In this document: piece after piece, positions 33,442 through 47,078 of the stretch | Position numbering within the stretch: the stretch's first letter is position 1 | Layout: each line of letters starts with the position of its first letter | Source of the DNA: Neurospora tetrasperma FGSC 2508 | Lineage: Eukaryota > Ascomycota > Sordariomycetes > Sordariales > Sordariaceae | Assembly (NCBI RefSeq): GCF_000213175.1 | Contig: NW_009799099.1 | Span: 5,092,340-5,150,910 of the forward strand | DNA: 58,571 nt | Reading direction: 5' to 3' | Notes under the pieces: generated by a model | Databases searched by the model: none | Told to the model about the DNA's origin: nothing | What the model saw: only the letters and a program-made list of their open reading frames with translations | Program-made: the position numbers and the translations under genes

Positions 33442-36400
33442 AGGTAAACCTCCGCACACCACCCCAGACCTACATACACCCAAAAACCAGGGAAATGTAG
33501 GTCCGTGCAGCTGATGACACCTAATATCGTAAATCCCGTTTTTACCCACAAAATTTCGTCTTTCAAATACACACAACATCTCCTCTGACTTAGTTATTTC
33601 TTTCGCTCTTTTTCACACGGCCAGTTGCACTCATTTACACCAGCACTATATCTCTACCCTTAATGTACGTAATCTTATTTAAATTAATTGACTTTAATCG
33701 TTTATATATACTTTTGATTACGTATAATCGCTACTAATTAGCAAATATTACTTTAAACTTCTCACAATACCCCTTCTTCTACGCAGCCTCGCTATTATTG
33801 TAATTTAACTACTTCATTATTTATATTTGTAAATAAATATACCTCCCTCGATAGTAATATTAAATAGGTTATCCTACCGGATAATAGCGCTTTTACTCTC
33901 CCGCCTACTAAATTAAAAACTGTTATACGAAAAGTTATTGAAATGTACTATTGTTATAAATTCGGAATATTTATACTTCGTACCGACTATTTTATAACAG
34001 GATCATATAAGGGTAAACTCTATTATAGAATCTATTAATATAACTATACTAAAGCTACCCCTAATGTAAATACAAATCCCTATAAAAAACATTATATAAT
34101 TATTAAAAAGATTATTAATAAGTTTCCTTTTAGTATTGTAGTCCAATACTTAAAGAAGAATAGCTATAAGTATTCAATATAGGCGATCGATCGTACGTAC
34201 TAAGGCTATCCCCTATCGTAATACTTATTATACTATTTAATCTTCTAATAATAGTCTCTTAATATAAAAAGCTACGATTATATTGCGGGTCTCCTTTGCC
34301 AACGAGAGTTAACTGTATATAATATATATATAACGGTTAAAAAGTAATACCCTAAATTATTCCTTATATATAAAGACTCTAATAACTTACGCTAGAGGTT
34401 ATACCAGTAAAATGATAGGGGTTATATTAATATATAAGTATTTGTATGTACTCTTGAGAATAAAAAGGCTATTGTACTTAAATACTATTAATTTAATTAT
34501 TATTGTAATAATAAGGGTTAATAAGAGGAGGAGCCTACTATACTCTACTATAGTCTTTAATATACAATTAAGTAGAGAAAGATATAGAAGCGATATTTAT
34601 ATACTCTACTACTCGACGCTACGTACAAAATGAATCGGTACTATATATTAATAGTATAAAGTATTACAATTACCCCTGAACGGTTATCAATACTAATCTT
34701 TTAAATGATTATTCATAACAAGAAGGATAAAGGGTTTGGCTAGTTAATTGAATATATTAAAAAGACTATAAATAATTTATTAGTTCTTGAATTAGCGGTT
34801 ATTATTACTAACGGTAATAACCAACTTATTAGACTATTAACTGAATCTTCCTAAACGTTTAACGTTAGTATTATATATAGTATATTAATTACAACGTTAT
34901 TAAGTACCTTAAAGATAATTGGGAGTATATAGAGCCAAATAGTAATAGACTATAATTTAATAATCAAAATAAGGCTGGCGAAAAGTCTAATAAGGAGGAG
35001 GATAGTAGTAGTAATTCTAGCGGTAATCAAATAGTAGTATAATAAATATAATAAGAAGTAATGGATTAATATAATCAAAATAATTTGAATCGATTATACT
35101 ACATATATAAAAAGATTAAAATAGCTATTAGGACGTAGGTTAAACTAGGCCTACTCCCTACGAGGGTTACTAATACCCAGGTAGGGTTCTTTTACGTATA
35201 ATAATATATAATTTATACTCCGTTAATACCGGAATTTGAAGCCGCCTTATTACTCCTACATTACTAGTTTAAGGAAGTATAGGAAACTATTATTCAATAA
35301 ATTATAGCCGAATTACTCCTTTATAAAAAGGAGTAGGTTAATTATTATATAAGGAATTACTTCAATTGTAGGCAACGGACTACATTACCGAGTAAATCCA
35401 ATAATAACTCCTTCAAATTATATAGGTTATTTACTCGTAGCAGTCTAATAAATTTATACTATACGAACATTAAATATAATACCCGCTATTATATGTAACT
35501 TAAAGAGGAGGTTATAAAAATTACTTTATATATACGTATAGACTAAATCGGGCGCCTACAAGTAGGTAATACTCCTCTTAATATAACAGTATAGGCATAT
35601 AAATTATTCATTCGCTAGTATAACTAATTGAAAGCTACTCTTCCTACTACGAATTACCCTAATATACCCCTTAGACTATATACTCAATAATTTAAAGCCT
35701 AATATAGCCTCCCTTATACTTATAAGATAGAAGTAAAGAAGGAAGCTAGTAAGACAATCTTAATTATAAAGGATAATTATTATCCATTTTAGTATTTAAT
35801 TTAACAACGGGTAAAATCACTACTATCCCCTCGCCGGTTATCCCTCTACTAATTACTATATTAAAATACAATAAATAAATATCTATATTTTCGCCAGGCC
35901 GATAAGGGTATACCTAAGGGTCGCCCTCCCAAATAGGGTAGCCTATTTAATAATAAAACTATTATATTAAATAAGTTATTTAATTAAGTAACCTAGGGTA
36001 AGAAAATTAGTAGGAAGGCTATTAACTAAAAAGTAATAGCGCCTCGAAATAGATCGAAAAATACCCAGCCTATATATTCTTTAGCGTAGCGCAACTACTC
36101 CCAATACAAGGTAGGGCCTAATATTGAGCAGCTAAATACCCAAAACGAAGTATATAATTGTATTAAAGTGGTTAATAATAATAAAGATAATAATGTGGGT
36201 AGATATTAGGTAGTAAGGGCGAAAAAGTAAATAGTAAAGGAAACGAGAGAGGAGGGGGCGAAAGAGAAGGAAAACATTGAAATATTATTAATAGCCTCCT
36301 CTAATAAACGATCTAAGCTGTTAGATATCAATATTGGGAATAGAATAAAACTCCCTCAATACTATAAAAGTATTACTAGATTAGCGTTATCAAATTTGCT

Positions 36401-36556
36401 ATATAAGATGTACTACATAGGATTTACTAGGTCAGAATATTATAAGATATTACAAACTACGATCTTTATAACTAAAATAACGTATTTTATAAAATAATTA
36501 ACATCCCTCCTTTTTAGGTATATATAGGTTCGGAGTGGGTGTGCGGAAGTTTACCT
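33442..36556 (+). mobile_element. Mutator-like element (MULE-A), RIP-mutated
   Basis: 3,115 bp with an 8-bp target duplication ATTAAAAT on both sides (33434-33441 and 36557-36564) and terminal inverted repeats starting AGGTAAACYTCCGCACAC (about 55-60 bp). The plus-strand interior encodes a degenerate MULE transposase: LLLDATYKMNRY (about 34,605-34,640) is the family's first catalytic block, and YYI-stop-YINYNV (about 34,880-34,905) corresponds to the usual CxWHINKNV block. Frameshift-like jumps and TAG/TAA stops show it is dead. Confidence 0.85.
33900..36300 (+). pseudogene. MULE-A transposase pseudogene
   Basis: Plus-strand remnants run from about 33.9 kb, where a VIRKVIEMYY segment starts, through the DATYK block to about 36.3 kb. 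Stops are mostly TAG/TAA where Gln or Trp would be expected. Exact start and end cannot be fixed because of mutation. Confidence 0.7.
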
Positions 36557-37128
36557 ATTAAAATAGACGACAAAATAAACGACTCTATATATTATTATAA
36601 ATAAACAAAATCGCTTCTTAAAAAAGACTTAAACTATACTTAAAGATTAGACAAGGGCGGGTATTCCCCCCCAAATATCAACCTATTACCGGAAATTATT
36701 AAAAAACCCCCTCTCTTCGTACTATAATAACTTCAACTTCAAAGCAAAACTTCTACCCTATCCAAAAAGGGAAAGTCTATAATATAAAGCCCTCACCAAC
36801 TAGCGAAACTACAAACGGTTAATTTTAATTTAATTCCCTAACGAAATAAGTAATATAGAACCCTATTAACTAAAATTAGGAGGCAATCCCTCGTTGAATA
36901 GGAGCTGCCCCAACCACCGCCCCTTAAAAAAAACAAGTAAGAACTATATAGTATAACGTCCACCTTAAAAGAAAGATACAATACCTTCGTCGAAGAAATA
37001 CCCTATCGCTTCAAACTTAAAGTACTACTATACCCTCTAAAAATATATATATTAATATAACAGAACAGTATATAATTCCTAATAAAAATTATTAGGTTAC
37101 TAGAGTCCCTATTTAATATTTCTAACCG

Positions 37129-37361
37129 TGTCATGGCCCAGTCCCATGACCCCCAGAGGCGCAAGTCATGTACTAACGTGCCGCATTCGCGGCCCAGGCG
37201 CAGGACCTACTACGGGTCGTCCGCGCGTAGGTATCTAACCTCGCGCAGCCAGTGCACCTTAGAATTTCTTCCCTTTCTCTCTTTAGCTTTGGTTTTATAT
37301 TTGATTTATGCCATATCCTTCCCTGCGCTGGCTTACGCTCGTGGATGTGCATGCCCTTACA
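37129..37361. repeat. Solo LTR, not RIP-mutated
   Basis: 233 bp of normal composition beginning TGTCATGGCCCAG and ending CCCTTACA, flanked by the perfect 5-bp duplication AACCG (37124-37128 and 37362-37366). No internal element sequence remains, so it is a solo LTR left by LTR-LTR recombination. The small open frame across it (from 37,133) is a by-product. It sits inside the RIP-damaged gypsy remnant. Confidence 0.88.
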
Positions 37362-39237
37362 AACCGCTTATAAAGGCCAATAAAAACTCTATTATTACTA
37401 AGGCGCTAGGAAGCGAAATTAATTCAACCCAATTTAATATTATAAACTCCAAGGACCCCCAAACCCTATAGTAGGAAGCATATACCTACGCGCTATTAAT
37501 ATACGTATACACAAACCTTATCAATAATCTAGTCAATATATTTAGTAAAGCAAATAATAATATCCAACGGGTCGACGTATAGACAGTATACTTCGCCCGA
37601 TAAATAATAAAGGCCGCAACCTAACCTAATAATTAATTCGCCGATAAAATAATGGTACTAAGAGAGTAAAACTAACATTTCCAAAACACTATGGCAATAA
37701 TAATACGTACGAATAGTATACCGGCTATATAATCCCGAACAACTACGCAACCACCTATAAACATATTTACTAATAGAAAAAAACAGGCTAATACTAAAGT
37801 AAACCCATTTACACCCGAAATAACTAGAGATTAAGTAAGGGGGGGTCGGAGAGGTAATCCCCCTCCCGGTGATAACTCTTCGGACAATAATAATAACGTA
37901 AATATTCGGCCGCTACAAAGATCGGAAAACCCCGAATATCAACGAAGTATTATAATACTACCCAATACAGAGAATCCTAACCAACGGATCAAAATATCTC
38001 GTTATAAATTTATTAAAGTAAAAGTATTTACTTTCAATAATGATATTATTAATAAAGTATTTTTCGAAGCGTAGTACTTCCAAATAAAATATAAATTACG
38101 TATTGATTCAAACCACTTTATTAATAAGGATACTAAGATCGGAAAAGTAATAAACCGCTTGGGGGGTACTATTACTCACAATATCCTTCCCTACTTCGAT
38201 AATATTCATCCTAATCCTATTGAATTAATCAATAATCTTTTAGTATATTTATAGTATAATTATTATAACTATAATACTATATTAAAGGCTGTATAAGAGT
38301 TCGAAGATTTATAAATAAAAACTATAGACCGCTTCTAAGATTTTAAAATCGTATTTATCTACTTAGCGGGGTAGAGTTATATCCCTAAGGAGCTCTAGAA
38401 GTATAACCTCCGATGTAAAGTAATTCAAGCTTTAAAGATCGTAGGCGAAATCATTATTTTAACCCCTACAAAGTTTTCGACTAATATACCCGTCTATTAT
38501 AATCTCTACACGAAAATAATTAACTAAAAGTCGAAAAGAAATAAGAACCGGACTAAATTAATTCTATATTCTCCTAATTCCTAAGCCCCCTCGTCCAAAA
38601 CCCTATATAATAACTGGATCGAGAGAGTATTTATATTGTAGACTCCCAGTATTAATATACCTATGTACTATTGTCCCTCTTTAAACGAAATAAAAAAACT
38701 AAGGGCCGAAGGAAAGTACTTTTCCTACCGAAAAATAGGCTATATATCCGATTAATACCTAAACAAATCCAAAATCGAACGAACTATCGAAGCTCAATTA
38801 ACCGCCATTACCAATAAAATATAAGGATCTAATATATTATAAGGTATAAAAAGAGACCCGGGGGTTGCGGAAGATATCAAGGAGATGTATACCTCCAACG
38901 AAGAAAAAAATATTCGAAGAGGAGGATTCGGAAAACTAATTACCCTAAAAATAAATAACTCCCTTCTAAGGGAAGTATTTATTAATAATATTAATAATTA
39001 ATCCTTTTAAAACAATTAAACTTACTTAAATTTCATTTTAGAGGATTATTTAAAGGGAAGAAAATCCTTTTTAATTAATTATACAGTAATAAATAATAGA
39101 TTATCTATTATAATACAATGTACGCTAATAGATATAAGAGTATATATATCCCTAATAATAAATTAATCGTTTGTTAATAAATTATTAAAATACTTAAAAC
39201 TACCCTATTATAATAATTTGAAGCCCGGTTAAATTAC

Positions 39238-39472
39238 TATTATGGGGCAAGGGTACCATTACAAGTAAGTTACAATATTCGTTATTATACGAAGGAAGTC
39301 AGAGGAGAGTGTGTGTTAGCCTGGGCTTATAAGGGTTGTATAACCTAGTAGGGTGGGTCGCGTAGAGCCCCAATGCCCGGGCTAGTACTAGTACTGTAGT
39401 ACGGCACCGATAGTACGTGATCTGGTTATGTGCTATGGTAAGGTATAGGGTATGTAATCTAGCCCTATAATA
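39238..39472 (-). repeat. 3' LTR of the full-length gypsy element
   Basis: 235 bp, about 6 bp shorter than its partner because of a GTT-repeat difference. The ends TATTAT/AATA are RIP-altered forms of TGTCAT/GACA. Differences from the other LTR are mostly C/T and G/A. Confidence 0.92.
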
Positions 39473-39788
39473 CTACCTCCCTTCAAAAACGCTTCCAGCT
39501 ATGAAAAAAGTATTTAAATGTATTATTTTACCTAAGGTAGGCCTTCCCGAATCCTCTAAGGATGCGTTTAATTAGATTATAATAAAAGTTTTATTGTTCG
39601 TGCGTAGGCGGGAGGTTGTTTAGTACTCCAATTCCTATTTAGTAGTAGAATACTAATTAAAATATTATTAATTTGACCCTTCTATTGTTAAAGCTATTAT
39701 TACCCTGAATAATCTATTTATACCTAATAAATTTATTTAATTAGCGTATATAGAGAGTTTTAACAACTTTTACTATTACTAGCCCCTC

Positions 39789-40160
39789 CCCCCCCCCCCC
39801 CCGGGTGCTATATGGATAGTTATAGTATAGCGGTTCATATAAAACGTTTATAACTATTATTAATATAAATTCTAGAGAGTTCGCGCGTTTAATTCCCTAT
39901 TAGTAACTGTGTTTCGTATAAATATTCAAATATATAGTATTAAGGTTTCTTGGATCCTTCTTATCTTTTAATTTTATCCGTTGTGGGTGTTTGTTATAGG
40001 TGTGGGCCGTTCGGGGGAATAGGAAACGTAAGACCGCTGTAAGATATACTTTTTTTCGGTACTATTAATAGTTGTTTTATAAAAGGGTATATTATAAGGT
40101 ATTCGATTAGGGTGTACGGAATAAGTTATACTAAACTTCTTTTTATTTATCTTTTTAGTC
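39789..40160 (+). repeat. Dispersed ~360-bp repeat, copy 2 (SINE-like)
   Basis: Counterpart of 22,219-22,590. It contains TAGTATAGCGGTT (very like a tRNA A box) and GTTTAATTCC (B-box-like) about 60 bp apart. It lies between the integrase/chromodomain end and the 3' LTR of the gypsy element, so it is either an inserted SINE or part of that element's 3' untranslated region. Confidence 0.6.
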
Positions 40161-40199
40161 GAGTTTCTTATTCCCTTTATTATACTATTTGAGTATTTT

Positions 40200-43100
40200 A
40201 TTAAAACTATTTAATATAGATCTAAGTTGGAGATAATCTCGGGTATTATTAGTAAAGTGTAAGATAGGGAGGTTATTACTAAATTTAGAGAGTTTAGAGA
40301 GGACGACTTTTTTTTAATCTTTCCTTAGTTTATCTCTTCTTTACTTAAATTAGTAGTAGTAGTATATTAAGGTAGGAATTATAATACTTCTAGATAATAT
40401 CATTATATCCCTCTAAATCTTTAGCGGGTTACTATATTGGTTTATTAATATCCTTCTATTTAATTTAATATATCTAACGACTATTATTTATTTTGCTATA
40501 TCCTATAATACTTTCAAATTCCTATTCCTACTATTCGATATTATTACTATTATTAATCCTTATTATAGTTCTACTTTAGTTTACTATAATATTTTATTCA
40601 ATATTGCATTATTCTAGGAGCCTAATTATCTCCTAAAGTTTAACTATAGAGATATAGAAGATTGGGCTAACTTTTAAATTTTTAGGGAATTAGAATTTAA
40701 TTCAATAGGAATTATATTCGAATATTTTAAAACGTCCTTCGAATTTAGGTACTAATTTTATTTGAGGTCTGCCTATAGTAAAGTTCTTAGTATTAGAAAG
40801 GATTCTATTATTAATTTAGTATTCAGGTACGTCGTTGTAGTTCTCGTTTGTATTTACTTTATACCGATCCTATACTTACTTTAAGAGTATAATAATACTA
40901 TTTAATATAATTTAGAAACGGTTTACTATTTCCAAAGCTTTAAAGAACTCCTTCTTCTAAGTATTTATAAAATTAGGGGGGTATAGTTTCAATAGTTTTA
41001 TTCCCATCTAGGAGTAGAAGTTATAATTAGTATAAAAAGGGCTTACTTCTATAATTTTAGAAACTATATTATTATAGGTAAATTCTACTAATAGTAGTTA
41101 ATCGACCTAATCGTCCTAAGCTTAATTAGTATTAAATTCTAGGTATTATTCTATTTCCGTGTCAATTCTTTCGGTTCAATTATTAGTTTAAAAGTAGAAA
41201 ACTAATAAATTTTATAGTAATACTTAGCCTTTTGTACAAAGTCCTCTAAAGTGCTAAAATAAATTATAAACTTTTATTTAATATAATTTTATTAGGTAAG
41301 TTATGGATATTATAGATCTTGTTAATAAGTTTTTTACTCAGTTCATCTATTTTTAATATTTATATTATGATATAATACCTTATTTTCGTCAAATGGTCGA
41401 CTATAATTGCAATATAGCGGTATATTTATTTATTCTTAGTATAGAGTATTACAGGTATTATATAGTCGACGGATATCTACAACTATAATTTAAAGGGTAT
41501 TAGGAATAGTTTCAAATAGCTTACGGGCGAATACTTTAACAATTTAGTCTTTGCGTAAATTAGATATACTTTACAAAATTCTTTAACGGATTAGTATATT
41601 CCGGGCCAGTAACAGAATTAATCAAATATTTTATAAGTTCTTTTACGGTTGGAATATCCTTATAACTTTATTATATATATCTTGTAAATAAATAGTAATT
41701 AGGTTTCTTCATTATTAGGGTTGATTAGTACCTTTTCTTTAATATCCTTCTACTAATAGACCCGTCCTTATTTCATTAAGTATTTTACGAAGGTAATTTT
41801 AAAGTGCTTTTTAATTCTTAGTATCTAGCCCTTCTAGTTTTTGTTTTGTAGGTATAAAATTGATTGTTGTATTAGGTTTAATTTAGAATAGTTATCGTCG
41901 ATTAAATCATCCGTCGATTTCTTTACTTCTAATTTATAGAAATTAATTTCCTATAAGTTTAATCAATAAGACTAACTTTAATAAACCGCTTCTATAGTTC
42001 CTAAGTACAAATATACTATATTTAATATATCCTCGTCCTTAAAGAAAATTGGGTTGAAGTAGTTTAGGTTAATAAGTTGTTTTTTCTTAGTTAAAAGCTT
42101 TTTATCTTCGTTATTATATAACTTATCTTTTAATTTCTTATCCAAAATATTTAATCTTATATTCTTTAGGCCTTTCTTATAAATAATACGAAAGATAAAA
42201 TAGTTTAAGAATTTAGCTTATCGTATATACCTTAACATAAATTACTTAATAATTGCGAGTGTTTTAAAGTTCTTATAGTCGGTAATAATTTCTACTTATT
42301 CTTATACGCCTTCTAACTCTGGTGTCTATTCTTCTAGGGTTTTTATAATAGCGAGTAGTTCTTTATCATAAATATTATAGTTATATTCCATTGTAATGTG
42401 CTTAATTGAGAAATAAATTATTAAGTAGAATATACTATCGTTTCCCTATTGTAAGAGAGTGCCGCTTAATACCCAATTTAAAGTATTTATTTTGATTACG
42501 GTCTTTTGTCCAATTATAAATTTTTAGGATAAGTATTATAATGAATGCGGTTTTTAAGTTTTCGAACGCCTTTTAATATTCGATATCCTACTACTAATCC
42601 GCTATTTTTTCTTTGAATTCGTATAATAGTCTTACTATACCAGAGAGGTCTTTAATAAATTGCTAGTAGAAGTTAGTAAAGCTTAGGAAAGATTGTAGCG
42701 ATCTTTTGGATTCCGGTACCTCTTATCAGACTACAAGCTTTACTTTAATCTATTTTAATGCCTCTTGCCGTAATAATAAGGCCTAAATATTTGGTTTTAG
42801 TAGTATGGAATTTATATTTATTAATATTAATTTGCAACTTAGAGCATTTAAAACGGTCTACAATATTAGATATATTTAATATACTCCTCTTCGTTGGCGG
42901 AGTATATGAGGATATTATTTAAATAAGCTATAGGGAATTTATTTAACGTATTATAGAGAATATTATTAATAAGATTCTAGAATATTATTAGGGCTTTTTA
43001 TAAGCCGAAGGGATAAACGAACGATTTATAGAATCCAAATGTCGTTATAAGTACTATAAGCTATTTGTATCTTTCATAAATTCGTATTCGGTTAAATGCT

Positions 43101-45350
43101 ATAAATATATTTAGTTTAGTAAAGATTTTTACTTTATAGATAGCATTTAGTATTCTTTTAATTAATAGAAGGGGGTAATATATCTTTAAAATTGTATTAT
43201 TAATACCTCGGGAATGGTAATCGATATAGATTCGTATACTACTACTTAGCTTTTTTATTAATAATATTGGGAATGCTATTAGGGTTTAGGATAGCTTAAT
43301 AAAACCTTACTTAATATTATCGTCTAATTATTTCTTAAAAATACCTAACTCTAGGGGGGAAAATAGTTATAACTAAGCGTTAGACAATTTTACGCCGGGG
43401 ATTAATTCGATTTTATAATTATGGGACTGGTATTATAGAATAACTTTCGCCTCTTTAGGGTTTGCTATATTCTAGTACTAATAGTAGTAAATAGGCATTT
43501 TGGCTTTAATTTCTTATTTAGTAGCGAGGGGTTTATTTACTTTTTTATAAATTTTTTTAGTATTTTCCTTTGTAATTCTCGCTATAACCTCTCTTACTTC
43601 GCTTTAGAGTACTCTAAGAAAGTAATCCTTAAATTGGTCTTTATATTCTGTACTATTAGTTATATAGATATTATTATATATTTTCTCTATAATTTTATTT
43701 TCGAGTTTATTTGACCGTTAATAATTTTTATTTCTAGCTTTCTAGCCCCTTATTGATTTGTACTTTGGTTGTTACTATAATTTTAAGGTTTTCGGTTTTA
43801 ACAGCGAATTTAAAGTTAGTAGTATTGAGCGCTATAATATTATTAAAATTAATAGGAATATTATTAACATTTATAGGCCTTATGGATAATAGTATTAATA
43901 GTCACCTTTTAAGATTTAAGGTCCGGATTCGCTTATTGTTGATAGTTCTATATGAGGTTGGTTTGGTTAATTTGGCTCGTAACGGTGTATTGGGGATTAT
44001 TACTATTTAGTTGCTTATAGGTAATTGAATAGACTAGAACTATTCGGTGTCTATACTATATACTTTGGCGATTCTTTATAATAGTTTGGTTTTTCTACGC
44101 TTGAGAGCTCTACGAGTCGGGGATTATTATTATTATTACTTAGTTTTAATAATTGGCTCCCCTTCGGCCGCCTTAACGGCTTGCTCCTCCTCGGCTGTTT
44201 TAATAGTTTACTTAGTAATATTTCCGATAATAATTTCCCCTAAGGCTTTTGGGGTTCGTGTTTGGAAATTTGGTGTAATTGTAGGTATATAAGTGCCTTT
44301 ATATTTACGGTTGAATTTGAGTTCCCCCTTTTCCTAGTTTGTGGAAGGATTGTGTTGTTGGAGTTATAGTAGGCCTAGGATAATAGGGTTTTTTAGGGAT
44401 AGAGTAAAAACGAATAATTTGATTTGCTTATTATGTAGTCCGATTTATATAGTAAACTTTACGAAATCGGTTATATAGGTATTAATATTACCGTCGGCTA
44501 GTTGTAGTAGTCTCGGTTCGTTGAATTTCGTTGTAAGTATTTGATTTCTCTTAATAAATTTGGTATTAATAAAGCTTTTACCCGTATGATTATTATTAAT
44601 TAGGGCTGTATATTATACTTTATATTTACTACAAAGAAGGTAATTTGAAAGGAGGATGTATTTTTCTAATCCAACTATTACTAAATTAATAAATAATAAT
44701 TCTAGTGTTTCTTCCTAGTCCCAGTATAATTCCCTATTTAAAAAGTCTTTATTATATTTATTTGGGTATCCTTCCGCTTCTAAACCATTCTTATATCCTT
44801 TCCCGTCTTTTCGTAGCGATAGCCTCCATTTATAATTTAGCGCGGAAGTTCGGTATTTTCCGCCTTATTAGCCTCGTTAGTATTAGTAGTTTCATTATTA
44901 GCGGTATTAGTAGTATTAAAGTTATTGTTATTACTATAGCTATTCTAACCGGCCTTCTTCTTCTTAACTACCTCCGGGATAGGGTTAATTCTCATACTTC
45001 CGATACCTCCTTTACTATCTCTAATATTAATAAAACTCTAATATTTTTTTTAATTGTAGCCGACCCTGCCGTACCTCTAGTATTTACCCAATTCTAATCG
45101 CTTCTTCTATAAGGCTTAAGGAATTAAGCGCTTATTAATAATTTTAAGTTTATTTAAATTTATTAGGTTACTGCCCTAGGAGATTGTTTTATTTTCGGAG
45201 TAGCCTCCTTTATTATTATTGGAGCTATTATTGCCGGAAGATGCTGCGTTGGAGAGCTTCTTTTGGAATATTTCCTCCTTTTGACGTTCAGTAAGTTTGC
45301 CTAGGAGTTCGAGCCAACTTTAGAAGTCTTTATTACTAGGGACGTTAGGT
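40200..45350 (-). pseudogene. gag-pol remains of the gypsy element
   Basis: Minus-strand frames with RIP stops. Gag zinc knuckle YQRYGRVGYN-stop-KKY (about 45,050-45,090; CX2CX4HX4C with Cys and His now Tyr). Reverse transcriptase KIFTKLNIFIAFNRIRI and AYLNNILIYS (Asp to Asn at the catalytic pair). RNase H YNYNIYDKELLAII and EIITDYKNF. Integrase C-terminal part LVPKFEGRFKIF and PKNLKVSPIFYIS. No intact enzyme can be made. Confidence 0.88.
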
Positions 45351-46505
45351 TAGTAGGTAATCGAAGCTTAGAGTTGATTAGTAACCTTTTAGTAGAGTAT
45401 AAAAATACGTATAGCGTTACTTATATTGTAGTAGTTAGTATTAAGGATAAGTTTATTAGCGAAGTTTTAGAATAATAGTTTATTTAAAGCTTCTATAATG
45501 TACGATCTACTTTTACCTTTATATTCATAATATTATACCGACCGTCGAAGTATTTAATAAGTTCTTCGCCTATTTTCCACTTCATAAATTAGGGTATTCG
45601 TCGGTTAACATTGTTTATATATCTAGCTTAATAATAAAGATAGGGGTCTTACCTAAATAAATAAAGATGTGTATAAATTGATTATATTCGTTAAGTAAAT
45701 ACTATTTATTATATACTTAGTATAAGCGAAGTTTAGTATGCTAAATCGTATATACTACGTTATAATCCTTAGTAATTGATCCCAATATATTAAAAACGTC
45801 CGGGTTGGTAGATATATAGTGGTTTATACTATTAGTAGGCTTAATATAGCTAGGATTACCGGTAAGGTTATTAATAGGGACGCTATTGAAATTTCCGCCG
45901 TTACTCGAACTATTAAAATTAGCGAAGTTTAAATCTTTAGTTATAACGTTAAAACTATTATTAATTATTTCAAAAGTAACGACCTTATTTTATAGCGAAT
46001 AGACTTAAGCTTTAAGGATAGTGTTTTTATTGAGAAGTTTTATTATTTTAATATTGTAGTTGGTGTAGAGAGTTTCCTTGGCCTTGAATTCGCTGAATTA
46101 ACCCTTGGCCTTATTTTTTCAGTAGATAATATTGTTCTGGAGGGCTTTTTGGGCTTGGATATAAATTCGTTCGTTAGCCTCTTTTTTAAATATCTTTTAG
46201 TAATAGTTGGCCCGGGTTGGATTGAAAGTTTTTATAATAGCGTTGATAATAGCATTAAAAACTAGAAGGGGGGCGATATTTATAGTATATTAACGTAAAA
46301 ATAATAGGATATATATGAGTTGGTTCGTTAGTTTAAAGTTTATTATAGAGGTAGGCCTAGAAAATTCTACGATTATTATTATTATTATAGAAACATAAAG
46401 TTAATATTGCTATTTTATTGTCGGTAATCCTACCTTCGGGGTCGGTATAGGGTAGAAGTTTTATTCTTAGGAATATAAAGTTTGGGCTATAAAAAATAAA
46501 ACCCG

Positions 46506-46547
46506 GGGGGTAGTTGGGGGGGGGGGAGGGGGGGGGGGGGGGGGGGG
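46506..46547. repeat. G-rich homopolymer tract before a gap
   Basis: Almost pure G with a few other bases, ending directly in N. Probably a sequencing or assembly artefact at a contig end rather than biology. Confidence 0.7.
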
Positions 46548-47078
46548 NNNNNNNNNNNNNNNNNNNNNNNNNNNNNNNNNNNNNNNNNNNNNNNNNNNNN
46601 NNNNNNNNNNNNNNNNNNNNNNNNNNNNNNNNNNNNNNNNNNNNNNNNNNNNNNNNNNNNNNNNNNNNNNNNNNNNNNNNNNNNNNNNNNNNNNNNNNNN
46701 NNNNNNNNNNNNNNNNNNNNNNNNNNNNNNNNNNNNNNNNNNNNNNNNNNNNNNNNNNNNNNNNNNNNNNNNNNNNNNNNNNNNNNNNNNNNNNNNNNNN
46801 NNNNNNNNNNNNNNNNNNNNNNNNNNNNNNNNNNNNNNNNNNNNNNNNNNNNNNNNNNNNNNNNNNNNNNNNNNNNNNNNNNNNNNNNNNNNNNNNNNNN
46901 NNNNNNNNNNNNNNNNNNNNNNNNNNNNNNNNNNNNNNNNNNNNNNNNNNNNNNNNNNNNNNNNNNNNNNNNNNNNNNNNNNNNNNNNNNNNNNNNNNNN
47001 NNNNNNNNNNNNNNNNNNNNNNNNNNNNNNNNNNNNNNNNNNNNNNNNNNNNNNNNNNNNNNNNNNNNNNNNNNNNNN
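46548..47078. other. Assembly gap (531 N)
   Basis: Run of N inside the 5' (gag) part of the gypsy element. Confidence 0.97.

Larger units (their letters stand above)
32963..39237 (+). mobile_element. Old gypsy remnant (gag-pol, plus strand) hosting nested insertions
   Basis: Outside the MULE (33,442-36,556) and the solo LTR (37,129-37,361), a plus-strand frame with RIP-type stops can be followed. Near 38,716-38,757 it reads YFSYRKIGYISD-stop-Y, exactly a CX2CX4HX4C zinc knuckle in which every Cys and the His became Tyr. The frame then enters the gypsy element at 39,238 and resumes after 47,714 (see next part), where RDIIF and LAKYN suggest the end of a retropepsin-like region. I infer a Ty3/gypsy Gag followed by protease. 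Confidence 0.65.

Noticed and set aside
37133-37471. 112-codon open frame MAQSHDPQRRK...
   Set aside because: It lies almost wholly in the solo LTR and continues into RIP-damaged DNA; no domain.
43753-45097. Plus-strand open frames of 81-130 codons rich in Ile/Leu
   Set aside because: They are shadows opposite the minus-strand gypsy gag-pol; hydrophobicity is caused by AT-rich codons.
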